Shown: positions 26,512 through 34,933 of the stretch, one piece after another | Layout: each line of letters opens with the position of its first letter | How positions within the stretch are numbered: position 1 is the stretch's first letter | NCBI RefSeq assembly: GCF_964036645.1 | Contig: NZ_OZ038525.1 | Span: 2,980,001 to 3,044,000, forward strand | Source: Tenacibaculum sp. 190524A02b | GTDB taxonomy: Bacteria > Bacteroidota > Bacteroidia > Flavobacteriales > Flavobacteriaceae | Length of the DNA: 64,000 nucleotides | Direction of reading: 5' to 3' | Made by a program: the position numbers and the translations under genes | The notes under the pieces: model-generated | Told to the model about the DNA's origin: nothing | The model's input: only the letters and a program-made list of their open reading frames with translations | Databases searched by the model: none

Positions 26512-27624
26512 TTATACGTTCTCTGTAAAAATATCCGAATTTATATTTTTTACATAAGCATCATATAATAGTTTTACACTTTTATAAGCATCACTACCTT
26601 CTTCTAAGTTTTCCAATTTTTCTTTTTGTTTTTGCGCTTTCTCAAAATAATGATAATCGTTATACAACATTAATGCGTCTTGTACTACTTCTACTGATTG
26701 CGAATTAGCATCCGTTCCGTAAAATTGTTCTATTATAGCTGCTGATGCATGCGTTGGTTTGAAGTTTTTTAAATCTTCTCGTTCTCTTCCATCTAAGGAT
26801 ATTAATACATATGGTGCGTCTCCTTCATAAGCTTTTTGTGTTGTTTTATGCACTACTCTTACTTGAGTACTATCACCTACCTGTACGCTTTTAGGTCTGT
26901 AATTGATAAATTCTTTTTCAAACTTTTTATCTGTTATCAAAACATATCTTGCTTTAGTAGGCAACTGCCCAGGTGTATCTAATCTAATTGTAAAATCTCC
27001 TCTAAAGAAAGGTTTGGTTTCAAATATTGCTTTTCCTAGTTTAGACACGATCGATGTTAGCGTACTTCCTGCTAGCAAAATACTTGCTGCTGGTGCAAAT
27101 ACAGGAATACCTCCTGCTTTGGCTAATAAATTAGATACACTTTCAAAGATACTTTCATTAAAAGTATCTGCTACCAGATGAAAAGAGCATAAAATTGTAT
27201 TCATATCTAAAGCTGGTGTATAATATACTATTGGTGATCCTTCATTAAAAGCTGATGGTTCATAATAGTTATTATCTTCTACTTTTTTTACAATTTGATT
27301 AATGGCTTTGGGAGCAGACTCGTATGTCCCTACTGATTTAACTCCTGTAGTTACTAACATATCTTTCTTACCTAAAAATCTACCGGGTGCATCTCCTGAG
27401 TACACCGTTAAAATTTCAATGCTTAAGGGTTTTCCAATTCCAATAGGTGTAAAATCAATGGGAGATAATTCATTTGCATTTATAGAACCGTTTTCAAATT
27501 GCAAACTCATTTCACCTCCAGATCTTACCGCTTTATCTAGCGAAGAAAGTTCTCCTGAATATAATTTTTCTTTTGCCTCGTCCTCAAATACAGGAACATC
27601 ATTTAAATAATAAATTGTAGCCAT
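26512..27624 (-). CDS. Unrecognised 370-residue protein
   Basis: I cannot place this protein in a family. It has no signal peptide. Residues about 60-100 (KPLSIEILTVYSGDAPGRFLGKKDMLVTTGVKS) look like a beta-sandwich start. Residues about 165-200 are a Gly/Ala/Ile-rich hydrophobic stretch that could be one buried or membrane helix pair. Residues about 205-290 are again beta-rich (FRGDFTIRLDTPGQLPTKARYVLI). The last 80 residues are helical and charged with a possible coiled coil (KAQKQKEKLENLEEG). It is a lone gene flanked by a 594-bp repeat-like spacer and a GH20 gene, with its own terminator, and could be an accessory acquisition. Confidence 0.8.
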   Translation of the reverse strand: MATIYYLNDVPVFEDEAKEKLYSGELSSLDKAVRSGGEMSLQFENGSINANELSPIDFTPIGIGKPLSIEILTVYSGDAPGRFLGKKDMLVTTGVKSVGTYESAPKAINQIVKKVEDNNYYEPSAFNEGSPIVYYTPALDMNTILCSFHLVADTFNESIFESVSNLLAKAGGIPVFAPAASILLAGSTLTSIVSKLGKAIFETKPFFRGDFTIRLDTPGQLPTKARYVLITDKKFEKEFINYRPKSVQVGDSTQVRVVHKTTQKAYEGDAPYVLISLDGREREDLKNFKPTHASAAIIEQFYGTDANSQSVEVVQDALMLYNDYHYFEKAQKQKEKLENLEEGSDAYKSVKLLYDAYVKNINSDIFTENV

Positions 27625-27730
27625 GGTTAAGTTGTTTTATGGTTAGTATAAAGTAGTATTGATGTTATTGCAACTGTCATAATCACCTCACATCAAACTG
27701 ATGTTCATAAAGTTAAACTTTTTTCAAATA

Positions 27731-27757
27731 AAAAAACCATCCGAAAGAATGGTTTTT
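27731..27757 (-). terminator. Terminator of GH20 gene
   Basis: AACCATCC and GAATGGTT (27735-27742 and 27747-27754), with one G-U pair on the minus strand, form a stem around a 4-nt loop. A T-run follows on the minus strand. It lies about 40 bp past the stop. Confidence 0.8.
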
Positions 27758-27795
27758 ATCCCCCAACTTAAAAGAGGCGTAAATGATATATGTTT

Positions 27796-29442
27796 TTATT
27801 TTTTTGTAATGCTATGTTTTGCGTAATTATATCCTAATAGGTCATATCGTTTTACAATGTGTTGCAAACGTTTATGAAAATCCTTCCAATTTTTATTTTC
27901 TTTTGTTGACCATACTACTTCAGATAAAGCTGTCATTCTAGGCAATACTCTATATTCTACCAAATCCCAAGTAGGCATGTATTCTGTCCAAACATTTCCT
28001 TGCGCTCCAAGGATATATTTTTTTTCCTCAGCATTTAATTCAGCTGGAGTTGGTTCATAAGCATATACTTTTGCTACACTTGTATGCCTTTTACTTCCTG
28101 TTATGGGTTCTTTCTCTTGTGCTTCTTCAGGTACTTGGTAATAATCAAAATAACAATGTGTACCTGGAGTCATGATTACTTCATGGTGTTGTTTGGCTGC
28201 TGCAATACCGCCTTCAACTCCACGCCAAGACATTACGGCTGCATTGGGTGCTAAACCACCTTCCAAAATTTCATCCCATCCAATAATATTTCGTCCTTTT
28301 GAATTCAAAAACTTTTCTATTCGTTGTATAAAATAGCTTTGTAATTCTTCTTCATTTTTAAGTTTTTCTTTTTTCATTAATTCTTGTGCATAGGCACTTT
28401 CTTTCCATTCTTTTTTCAAGACCTCATCTCCTCCAATATGGATATATTTACTGGGGAAAAGTGCCATTACTTCTGTTAACACATCTTCTAGAAACTGAAA
28501 TGTTTCTTCGGTTGGCGCATACACTTGTGGGAAGATTCCCCATCTTTTAGCTACTTCAAAAGGGCCTTTGGTGTTTCCAAACTCAGGATACGCCGCCAAT
28601 GCTGCTAATGAATGCCCTGGTAATTCTATTTCTGGAATTATAGTAATATGTTTGGTCTTAGCATATTTTACTACTTCTTTAATTTCTTTCTGCGTGTAAA
28701 AGCCCCCATATCTAATGGTATCATAGGTATACGGTGCATTTCTTGTCCCCGCTAATCCAATAGCTGTTCCTTTTCTAAAACCTCCTATTTTGGTTAGTTT
28801 AGGATACTTTTTAATTTCTATTCGCCAACCTTGATCTTCGGTTAAATGCCAATGAAAGGTATTCATTTTGTGCATTGCTATTAAATCGATATACTTTTTT
28901 ATATATGGCACTGAAAAAAAATGACGTCCAACATCTAAATGCATGCCTCTATAGGTATAACGCGGATTGTCTACAATCTCAACCGCAGGAACAGTCAATT
29001 CTTTAGTTATACCCTCAGCATTCTCAATTTCTATGGGCAACAGTTGTCGCAAAGATTGTATCCCGTAAAAAACACCTTTTGCTGTTTTTCCTGAAATGAT
29101 AATAGCATTATAATTTACTGATAACGTATATCCTTCTGAGTTTTCTATACTATTATCTAGTTGTAGTGTAATATTTCCTTGACTATTAGTTGTTGATTCT
29201 ATAGCTAAATTGTTTCCTAATGAGACTTTTAATAATTCTGATAAATAAGTTGCTTCTTGTGCTAAACTAGGCTCACAAATTATTTTTGTTTTTGGGGTTA
29301 ACAGGAAACGACCTTTGGCTATGGTTAGTTTTTGAGGTCTGGGTATGATTTGATAATCACTTTCTGAATTTGATATTTCTTGATACTTATTAGAACAAGA
29401 GGCTATTAATAGGCAAGCTATTACGAAGACAATATTTTTCAT
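27796..29442 (-). CDS. Beta-N-acetylhexosaminidase, GH20, lipoprotein
   Basis: The 548-residue protein has a lipobox ending at Cys16 (LLIASC). A GH20b-type N-terminal domain (about 30-155) precedes the barrel (about 160-510). The catalytic Asp339-Glu340 pair lies in HIGGDE; FHWHLTEDQGWRIEI (196-210) and IIPEIELPGH (268-277) are further signatures. It removes terminal GlcNAc or GalNAc from chitin fragments, wall material or glycoproteins, probably in the periplasm or at the surface. No SusCD pair is adjacent, so it is not in a polysaccharide utilisation locus here. Confidence 0.95.
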   Translation of the reverse strand: MKNIVFVIACLLIASCSNKYQEISNSESDYQIIPRPQKLTIAKGRFLLTPKTKIICEPSLAQEATYLSELLKVSLGNNLAIESTTNSQGNITLQLDNSIENSEGYTLSVNYNAIIISGKTAKGVFYGIQSLRQLLPIEIENAEGITKELTVPAVEIVDNPRYTYRGMHLDVGRHFFSVPYIKKYIDLIAMHKMNTFHWHLTEDQGWRIEIKKYPKLTKIGGFRKGTAIGLAGTRNAPYTYDTIRYGGFYTQKEIKEVVKYAKTKHITIIPEIELPGHSLAALAAYPEFGNTKGPFEVAKRWGIFPQVYAPTEETFQFLEDVLTEVMALFPSKYIHIGGDEVLKKEWKESAYAQELMKKEKLKNEEELQSYFIQRIEKFLNSKGRNIIGWDEILEGGLAPNAAVMSWRGVEGGIAAAKQHHEVIMTPGTHCYFDYYQVPEEAQEKEPITGSKRHTSVAKVYAYEPTPAELNAEEKKYILGAQGNVWTEYMPTWDLVEYRVLPRMTALSEVVWSTKENKNWKDFHKRLQHIVKRYDLLGYNYAKHSITKK

Positions 29443-29524
29443 TAATAGTTTTTAAAGTTCGGTTATTGTCAAATGTATCAATTTGTTTTGAGAACTTTCT
29501 TATTCAAACACAAATAACTCTCAC

Positions 29525-29555
29525 AAAAAAAGGAGCTTACTTTCGTAAACTCCTT
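29525..29555 (-). terminator. Terminator of lysS
   Basis: AAGGAGCTTAC (29530-29540) and GTAAACTCCTT (29545-29555) pair with one G-U around a 4-nt loop that reads GAAA on the minus strand. Seven Ts follow. Confidence 0.88.
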
Positions 29556-29580
29556 CTTTATTTTATTCGTTTATAATTAC

Positions 29581-31278
29581 TTACACTATTTCTACAAACA
29601 AACCTTCTTCTGTTTTTTCTACTTTAGCTAGTTTATTTTTGGTTAACCCTTTAATGGTTTTATCCCATTTTTTATTACTTAACCCACTTTGTACTTTTAG
29701 CTCGTTTAAATCTATCTTCTCGGTCTTTTCTAATAAAGCTAACACCGATTTTTCATCCTCATTTAATTCCACAGTTGGCGCTTTTCTTTCCGGTTTCATC
29801 TGTGGGAAGAACAGTACTTCTTGGATAGATTGATTGTTGGTTAAGAACATAATTAAACGATCCATACCAATTCCTAACCCAGAAGTTGGTGGCATTCCGT
29901 ACTCAAGTGCACGTAAAAAGTCTTGATCTATAAATTCACCTGCTTCATCATCTCCTCTTGCTGCTAATTTTAATTGTGCTTCAAAACGCTCACGTTGATC
30001 TATTGGGTCATTTAACTCAGAATACGCATTGGCTATTTCTTTACCACACACCATTAATTCAAAACGTTCAGTTAACTCAGGGTTGTCTCTATGTTCTTTA
30101 CATAAAGGCGACATTTCTTTTGGATAGTCTGTAATGAATGTTGGTTGAATGTAGTTTCCTTCACATTTTTCACCAAAAATCTCATCAATTAATTTTCCTT
30201 TCCCCATGGTATCATCCACTTCAATACCCATTCCTTTAGCTGCTTCTCTAATTTCATCTTCTGACTTTCCAGTAATATCAAAACCAGTAAAATGCTTAAT
30301 AGAATCTGCCATGGTAACACGTGCATACGGTGCTTTGAAATCTACCTCATACTCTCCAAAAGTAGCTTGGGTTGTTCCATTTACTGCTAAGGCACAATGT
30401 TCTAATAGCTTTTCAGTAAAGTCCATCATCCAATTATAGTCTTTATAAGCTACATAAATCTCCATAGCTGTAAACTCTGGATTGTGTGTTCTATCCATTC
30501 CCTCATTACGGAAGTTTTTAGAAAACTCATACACTCCATCAAACCCACCAACAATTAAACGTTTTAAGTATAACTCATTGGCAATACGCATGTATAATGG
30601 AATATCTAATGCATTGTGATGCGTAACGAAAGGTCTTGCAGCTGCTCCACCTGGAATTGGTTGTAATATTGGTGTTTCTACTTCAAAATAACCAGCATCA
30701 TTAAAAAACTGACGCATGGCATTGAATAACTTGGTACGTTTAACAAATACATCTTTTACATGTGGGTTTACAGCTAAATCTGCATAACGCTGACGATAAC
30801 GCATTTCAGGATCTGTAAATCCATCAAAAGTATTTCCTTCTGCATCTACTTTAGGTAATGGTAATGGTTTTAATGCTTTACTTAATAGTGTAAAGTTCTT
30901 TACCAATACTGTTTTTTCGCCCACTTGTGTAGTAAACAACTCTCCTTCTACACCAATAAAATCACCTATATCAAGTAATTTCTTGTATACTTCATTGTAT
31001 AAAGTCTTGTCTTCTCCTGTACAAATTTCATCTCTATTAAAATAAACTTGTACTCTTCCTTCACTATCCTGCAATTCAGCAAAAGAAGCTTTTCCTTGAA
31101 TACGACGAGACATTAATCTTCCAGCAATTATCACCTTTTTCCCTTCAGTGAAATCCTGTTTAATCTGTTTGGAATTGGTATCTAATGGATATAAATCTGC
31201 TGGATATGGATTGATTCCTAACTCACGTAACTTGGTAAGTTTTTCTCTACGTACAACTTCTTGTTCTGATAATTGCAT
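29581..31278 (-). CDS. lysS: Lysine-tRNA ligase, class II
   Basis: LysS charges tRNA-Lys in the cytoplasm. The OB-fold anticodon domain fills about residues 50-160. The class II core has FNAMRQFFNDAGYFEVETPILQPIPGGAAARPF (motif 1 region), RIANELYLKRLIVGGFDGVYEFSKNFRNEGMD (motif 2) and PPTSGLGIGMDRLIMFL (motif 3). At 565 residues it is about 60 longer than E. coli LysS. The extra C-terminus (about 500-565) looks like a small winged helix (SVLALLEKTEKIDLNELKVQSGLSNKKWDKTI). A consensus promoter lies just upstream and a terminator downstream. Confidence 0.97.
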   Translation of the reverse strand: MQLSEQEVVRREKLTKLRELGINPYPADLYPLDTNSKQIKQDFTEGKKVIIAGRLMSRRIQGKASFAELQDSEGRVQVYFNRDEICTGEDKTLYNEVYKKLLDIGDFIGVEGELFTTQVGEKTVLVKNFTLLSKALKPLPLPKVDAEGNTFDGFTDPEMRYRQRYADLAVNPHVKDVFVKRTKLFNAMRQFFNDAGYFEVETPILQPIPGGAAARPFVTHHNALDIPLYMRIANELYLKRLIVGGFDGVYEFSKNFRNEGMDRTHNPEFTAMEIYVAYKDYNWMMDFTEKLLEHCALAVNGTTQATFGEYEVDFKAPYARVTMADSIKHFTGFDITGKSEDEIREAAKGMGIEVDDTMGKGKLIDEIFGEKCEGNYIQPTFITDYPKEMSPLCKEHRDNPELTERFELMVCGKEIANAYSELNDPIDQRERFEAQLKLAARGDDEAGEFIDQDFLRALEYGMPPTSGLGIGMDRLIMFLTNNQSIQEVLFFPQMKPERKAPTVELNEDEKSVLALLEKTEKIDLNELKVQSGLSNKKWDKTIKGLTKNKLAKVEKTEEGLFVEIV

Positions 31279-31314
31279 TGTTTAAACTTTATAAGATTTC
31301 TTAAATTAAAAGCG

Positions 31315-31346
31315 CAAAGATACAATCAATTACAACATAAACCAAC
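31315..31346 (-). promoter_or_regulatory. Promoter of lysS
   Basis: On the minus strand, GTTG (31346-31343), a 20-bp spacer and TATCTTTG (31322-31315) match the Bacteroidetes consensus with one -33 mismatch. The leader would be about 32 nt. Confidence 0.65.
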
Positions 31347-31464
31347 GTATGTAATACCATTTCTAACCTAAATATGTTCAATAAAATTGGGTGTTTTAAG
31401 CTTATCTATAAATTTAAAACCGAAATAGCTATTAAGACTTTTTCCGTGAAAAATTACTTTTTTA

Positions 31465-31495
31465 TTTGGCAGACACAAAATTATATGTATATTTG
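31465..31495 (+). promoter_or_regulatory. Consensus promoter of a small RNA
   Basis: TTTG (31465-31468), a 19-bp spacer and TATATTTG (31488-31495) are a perfect match to the Bacteroidetes primary promoter. No credible coding sequence follows on this strand before a terminator at about 31605. Confidence 0.75.
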
Positions 31496-31498
31496 CAG

Positions 31499-31605
31499 GC
31501 TGCTCTTTTTTAAAAGCAGCGTTTAGTTGTGTTGTTAAAGTGCTGAAAAGCACTATGGTTTTGTTACCAATGGAAAGCTTCCCTGAGATGGGTTGCTTTT
31601 TTTTT
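31499..31605 (+). ncRNA. Candidate structured small RNA of about 105 nt
   Basis: Transcription from the perfect promoter would begin near 31499. Hairpin 1 pairs GCTGCT (31499-31504) with AGCAGC (31515-31520). Hairpin 2 pairs AGTGCT (31539-31544) with AGCACT (31549-31554) around a GAAA tetraloop. Hairpin 3 pairs AAGC..CCC (31575-31583) with GGG..GCTT (31590-31598) and runs into nine Ts (31597-31605), a rho-independent end. The next gene (DUF456) is on the opposite strand, so this is not its leader. It does not match SRP RNA, tmRNA or riboswitch cores I know. It may act as a trans or antisense RNA. Confidence 0.6.
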
Positions 31606-31628
31606 GCTTTTGAAATACTACTATCAAA

Positions 31629-32132
31629 TTACGCCCAAAAGCCTCCTTTATACTCCCAAAACTTTATTACAAAAAGAACGAAGTATAATACCGCTACTGA
31701 AAATTTTATAGTTACTGAAGCTAAAAAACCTAAGAAAGCTCCAAAAGAAGCTTTTAATGCTCTGTTTACATCTGATCCATCATACAACAATTCACCAACC
31801 AATGCTCCTACAAAAGCTCCTATAATAATTCCAAATGGTATGGGTGATAATAAACCAACTATTAAACCTATGGTTGTTCCATAAGCTCCATATTTAGTGC
31901 CTCCAAACTTTTTAGTTCCCATTGCTGGTATAAAATAATCTAGAATAAATATTAAAAGTGCAATAACGCCTGTGATTGTTAAGAAAGTGGTATTCATTGG
32001 TACTGCATCTGTAAAATGTAGTACTAATAACCCTGCCCAACCTGTTATAGGGCCTGGTAATACAGGAAGGAAAGAACCCAATATTCCTAATCCTGTAAGT
32101 AAAAACCCTAATATCAATAAAAATGTATCCAT
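31629..32132 (-). CDS. DUF456 family membrane protein
   Basis: The 167-residue protein has about four hydrophobic helices rich in glycine, with LPGPITGWAGLLVLHFTDAVP near 26-46, MGTKKFGGTKYGAYGTTIGLIVGLL near 91-115 and PFGIIIGAFVGALVGELLYDG near 118-138, which are DUF456 hallmarks. The family is an integral membrane protein of unknown function. It is divergent from the BlaI-type repressor gene, so a regulator bound at the 32193-32226 palindrome might affect it as well, although the gap is 60 bp. It is convergent with the candidate small RNA. Confidence 0.85.
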   Translation of the reverse strand: MDTFLLILGFLLTGLGILGSFLPVLPGPITGWAGLLVLHFTDAVPMNTTFLTITGVIALLIFILDYFIPAMGTKKFGGTKYGAYGTTIGLIVGLLSPIPFGIIIGAFVGALVGELLYDGSDVNRALKASFGAFLGFLASVTIKFSVAVLYFVLFVIKFWEYKGGFWA

Positions 32133-32192
32133 AGTATTTTTTATTCGTATTACTATAATTAAGACGTTATCAACTCTTTTTTGTTACATTTC

Positions 32193-32226
32193 AACTAAAA
32201 AATTAGTTTAAACTAATTTTTTAGTT
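32193..32226. promoter_or_regulatory. 34-bp perfect palindrome: double operator of the BlaI-type repressor
   Basis: Bases 32193-32209 and 32210-32226 are exact reverse complements. The palindrome splits into two dyads of the form AACTAA-N4-TTAGTT (32193-32208 and 32211-32226), 18 bp centre to centre. It covers the expected -33 box and spacer of the -7 element TATATTTG at 32226-32233. BlaI/MecI proteins bind such dyads as dimers, so autorepression is the natural reading. Binding itself is inferred. Confidence 0.85.
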
Positions 32227-32233
32227 ATATTTG
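32226..32233 (+). promoter_or_regulatory. -7 element of the BlaI/BlaR1 operon
   Basis: TATATTTG is a full match to the Bacteroidetes -7 box, 29 bp upstream of the repressor ATG and abutting the palindromic operator. Confidence 0.7.
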
Positions 32234-32262
32234 TTTCATTGAATATCAAACAATTGAAATAA

Positions 32263-32625
32263 ATGAGTAAACAATTAACAAAAGCAGAAGAGCAAATTAT
32301 GCAAGTTTTATGGGAGTTAAAAGAGGCTTCTGTAAAAGATATTATTCATGAAATACCAGCACCAAAACCTGCTTATAATACGGTTTCTACTATTATTCGA
32401 ATTTTAGAAACAAAAGAATTTGTGAGCCACAAACAAAAAGGTAGAGGCTATGTTTACTTTCCTTTAATTGAAAAAAGCATGTATAGTAATCAAAGTATTC
32501 ATAAACTTATGAACGGTTATTTTGGAGGTTCTTTTAAAAGTATGGTTTCTTTTTTTATGAAAGAAAATCAAGTAGATATAAATGAGTTAGAAAGTATTTT
32601 AAAAGAAGTAAATAAAAACGACTAG
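32263..32625 (+). CDS. BlaI/MecI/CopY family transcriptional repressor
   Basis: The 120-residue protein starts MSKQLTKAEEQIMQVLWEL and continues with VKDIIHEI and PAYNTVSTIIRILETKEFVSHKQKGRGYVYFPL, the winged-helix core of BlaI-type repressors (about 5-75). The C-terminal helices dimerise. In the classical pathway a BlaR1 membrane protease senses a ligand and triggers BlaI cleavage. The BlaR1-type gene begins 2 bp after the stop. No beta-lactamase gene is nearby, so the signal is probably not a beta-lactam. A double operator overlaps the promoter. Confidence 0.95.
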   Translation: MSKQLTKAEEQIMQVLWELKEASVKDIIHEIPAPKPAYNTVSTIIRILETKEFVSHKQKGRGYVYFPLIEKSMYSNQSIHKLMNGYFGGSFKSMVSFFMKENQVDINELESILKEVNKND

Positions 32626-32627
32626 CT

Positions 32628-33896
32628 ATGATTGATTACATTATTCAGGTATTACTATTTCAAATATTGTTTACCCTTTGTTACGATTTATTTTTAAGTA
32701 AAGAAACTTTTTTCTCTAGCAATAGATGGTATTTATTAGGAGCAACGATATTTTCCTTTTGTTTACCTTTTATAAACGTTTCTTTATTTAAGAAAACTTC
32801 AAATGAGTATTTAGTATTAGTACCTGAAGTAATTATATCACCACAAAAGGTTATTGAGGCCTCTACTTGGTATCAAGAAATCAATTACGTAAGTCTTATA
32901 TTCTGGATGGTTTCTATTCTTTTTCTAGGTCTATTTATACATAAACTATCTACCATCTTTCGATTGATTACCAACAACAAAAAAATTAAAAAAGACTCGT
33001 ATACTTTAGTTTTAATTAATGGTAAAACTAAGGCTTTTTCTTTTTTCAATTATATTTTTATTGGTACTGGTATCGCAAAAGATCAACAACAACAAATTAT
33101 ACATCACGAATTAATTCATAGTAAACAAAAGCATTCTTTAGACTTATTATTTTTTGAGTTTCTTAAAATTTTCATGTGGTTTAATCCAATGATTTACATA
33201 CTACAACATAGAATTTCTTTAGTTCATGAATATATATCCGATGCTGAAGTAAGTAAACTCAGCTCTAAAAAGGCATATATCAACAATTTACTATCTGATA
33301 TTTTTCAGGTAGCTTCTATTTCATTCATTAATCAATTTTATAAACATTCATTAATCAAAAAACGAATTATTATGATGACAAAAAAACAATCCGAAAACCG
33401 TAAACAACTAAAGTATTTAGTATTAGTCCCAGCTGTATTAGGCATGCTATTTTATGTTTCTTGTAATAACACCGACACAAAAGTATCATCTCCTAGCTCC
33501 TCAGAGAAAATGGTAGAACCAAAGGAAAATTTACCAATTTTGAGTAACGAAAAAGTTTCTTTTGCTTCATTAGAGAAAATTCCTACTTTTCCAGATTGTC
33601 CTGATGGGGATAAAGGTTGTTTTAACAAAACAATGATTTCTTTTGTTCAAAAACATTTTGATGTAAAACATGCTAATACTTTGAATTTACCTGTAGGTAA
33701 AAAACGAATTTATGCTTCATTTATAATTTCTAATACTGGAGAAGTAAAAGACATTAAGGCTAGGGCTCCACATGCTACCTTAAAAGAACATGCAGAATCA
33801 ATTATTAGTAAACTACCCAGAATGAAAGCTGGTGAAAAAAACGGTAAAAGGGTAAATGTTCATTATACACTGCCTATTACTTTTGTTGTTGAATAA
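32628..33896 (+). CDS. BlaR1-type M56 metallopeptidase sensor with TonB-like C-terminal domain
   Basis: The 422-residue protein has helices near 1-22, 35-55, 86-108 and about 265-280. The zinc protease motif HELIH lies at 160-164, with a downstream EYISDAEV segment as usual for M56. After the last helix (LVLVPAVLGMLFYVSC) a periplasmic tail has FPDCPDGDKGCFNKT and a TonB-C-like domain (about 340-422: RIYASFIISNTGEVKDIKARAP and KRVNVHYTLPITF). The tail replaces the penicillin-binding sensor of true BlaR1. It should cleave or activate loss of the BlaI-type repressor on an unknown envelope cue. Confidence 0.93.
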   Translation: MIDYIIQVLLFQILFTLCYDLFLSKETFFSSNRWYLLGATIFSFCLPFINVSLFKKTSNEYLVLVPEVIISPQKVIEASTWYQEINYVSLIFWMVSILFLGLFIHKLSTIFRLITNNKKIKKDSYTLVLINGKTKAFSFFNYIFIGTGIAKDQQQQIIHHELIHSKQKHSLDLLFFEFLKIFMWFNPMIYILQHRISLVHEYISDAEVSKLSSKKAYINNLLSDIFQVASISFINQFYKHSLIKKRIIMMTKKQSENRKQLKYLVLVPAVLGMLFYVSCNNTDTKVSSPSSSEKMVEPKENLPILSNEKVSFASLEKIPTFPDCPDGDKGCFNKTMISFVQKHFDVKHANTLNLPVGKKRIYASFIISNTGEVKDIKARAPHATLKEHAESIISKLPRMKAGEKNGKRVNVHYTLPITFVVE

Positions 33897-33898
33897 GT

Positions 33899-34795
33899 AT
33901 GAAAAGGTTATTCTTTTTAAGTTATTGGCTTTTAACACAGACTTTAGCTTATTCACAACAGATTCCAGACACAACATTTATACCCACAATTGAAAAAAGA
34001 AGCTACGCTACTAAAATATATGTAGACGAGGCTCATGGAAACTTTCATACCATTAACAATCGTTTTTTACCTTTTGCTACAATTTTAAGAAAAGCGGGGT
34101 ATACTGTGAAAAGATTTCAAAATACATTTTCTGAAAGTTCTTTAAAAGAATTGAAGGTTTTAGTTATCTCAAATGCTTTGCCTCAAACTAGTAGACCACC
34201 ATTTGTTGCGCCTACTCAAAGTGCTTTTACTAAAAAAGAAATTGAAAGCATACACAATTGGGTAGCCAACGGAGGTTCTTTATTTTTAATTGCTGATCAT
34301 ATGCCTTTTGCTGGTGCAAGTGAGCAATTGGCAGCTACTTTTGGGTTTAAGTTTTATGATAGTTTTTTATTCACCAAAGACAGAAGAGGTATTATCGATT
34401 TTTCTAAAGAAAATAAAATGTTATCTACCGCTAAATTAGCATCTGATAATGCTCCACATAAGCATATAAATCTAGTACGGACGTTTACTGGTCAAGCTTT
34501 TAAGGCTCCTAGTAAAGCTACCTCAATTTTGAAAGCCAATGAAGATCTAATTGTTCATTTACCTGATACTATGTGGCGTTTTTCAGAAAAGACTAAACGT
34601 TTTTCTGCCAAAGACTTATCACAAGGTGCCATTATGAATTACAAAAAAGGAAAGATTGCTTTTTTTGGTGAAGCTGCTATGTTTACCGCTCAATTAGCTG
34701 GCCCTAATAGAATAAAAGTAGGAATGAATGCCAAAGAAGCGGTTGATAATTATAAATTGTTACTCAATATTATGCATTGGTTACAATCAAAATAG
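33899..34795 (+). CDS. Exported DUF4350-like protein
   Basis: The 298-residue protein has a signal peptide (about 1-20, ending AYSQ). The body reads as a Rossmann-like, glutamine-amidotransferase-type fold: KIYVDEAHGNFHTINNRFLPFATILRKAGYTVKRF near 35-70, then IHNWVANGGSLFLIADHMPFAGA near 117-139 and KGKIAFFGEAAMFTAQL near 248-264. This layout fits DUF4350/GldG-like domains that bind rather than hydrolyse. It begins 2 bp after the sensor gene, so it is the third gene of the operon and probably part of the response. A hairpin terminator ends the operon. Confidence 0.72.
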   Translation: MKRLFFLSYWLLTQTLAYSQQIPDTTFIPTIEKRSYATKIYVDEAHGNFHTINNRFLPFATILRKAGYTVKRFQNTFSESSLKELKVLVISNALPQTSRPPFVAPTQSAFTKKEIESIHNWVANGGSLFLIADHMPFAGASEQLAATFGFKFYDSFLFTKDRRGIIDFSKENKMLSTAKLASDNAPHKHINLVRTFTGQAFKAPSKATSILKANEDLIVHLPDTMWRFSEKTKRFSAKDLSQGAIMNYKKGKIAFFGEAAMFTAQLAGPNRIKVGMNAKEAVDNYKLLLNIMHWLQSK

Positions 34796-34805
34796 ATTCA
34801 TATTT

Positions 34806-34835
34806 AAAAGCCGAGGAAATTATTTTTCGGCTTTT
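34806..34835. terminator. Terminator of the BlaI/BlaR1 operon
   Basis: AAAAGCCGA (34806-34814) and TCGGCTTTT (34827-34835) form a perfect 9-bp stem with a 12-nt loop, followed by ATTTTT. Confidence 0.85.
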
Positions 34836-34933
34836 ATTTTTCAAAAGTCAACCTAATATTTAGATACCTGATAATTTATATCTAATAATTATCTATATCA
34901 TATTTTTTGTATTTTAATCTCAAAATCAATTAG

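Noticed and set aside
31368..31553. A 61-residue open frame on the - strand upstream of lysS
   Set aside because: It covers the perfect + strand promoter and hairpins of the small RNA and shows no protein features.
31584..31592. CTGAGAT in the small RNA as a thiamine (TPP) riboswitch core
   Set aside because: The rest of the TPP consensus (ACCC, CCTGATCTGG, AGGGA) is missing, and the next gene is on the other strand.
31499..31605. The small RNA as bacterial SRP RNA
   Set aside because: The conserved GTCAGG...GGAA...AGCAG helix 8 core is absent.
33899..34795. Third gene of the BlaI/BlaR1 operon as a beta-lactamase
   Set aside because: No SxxK, SxN, KTG or metallo-HxHxD motifs; it reads as a DUF4350-type domain.
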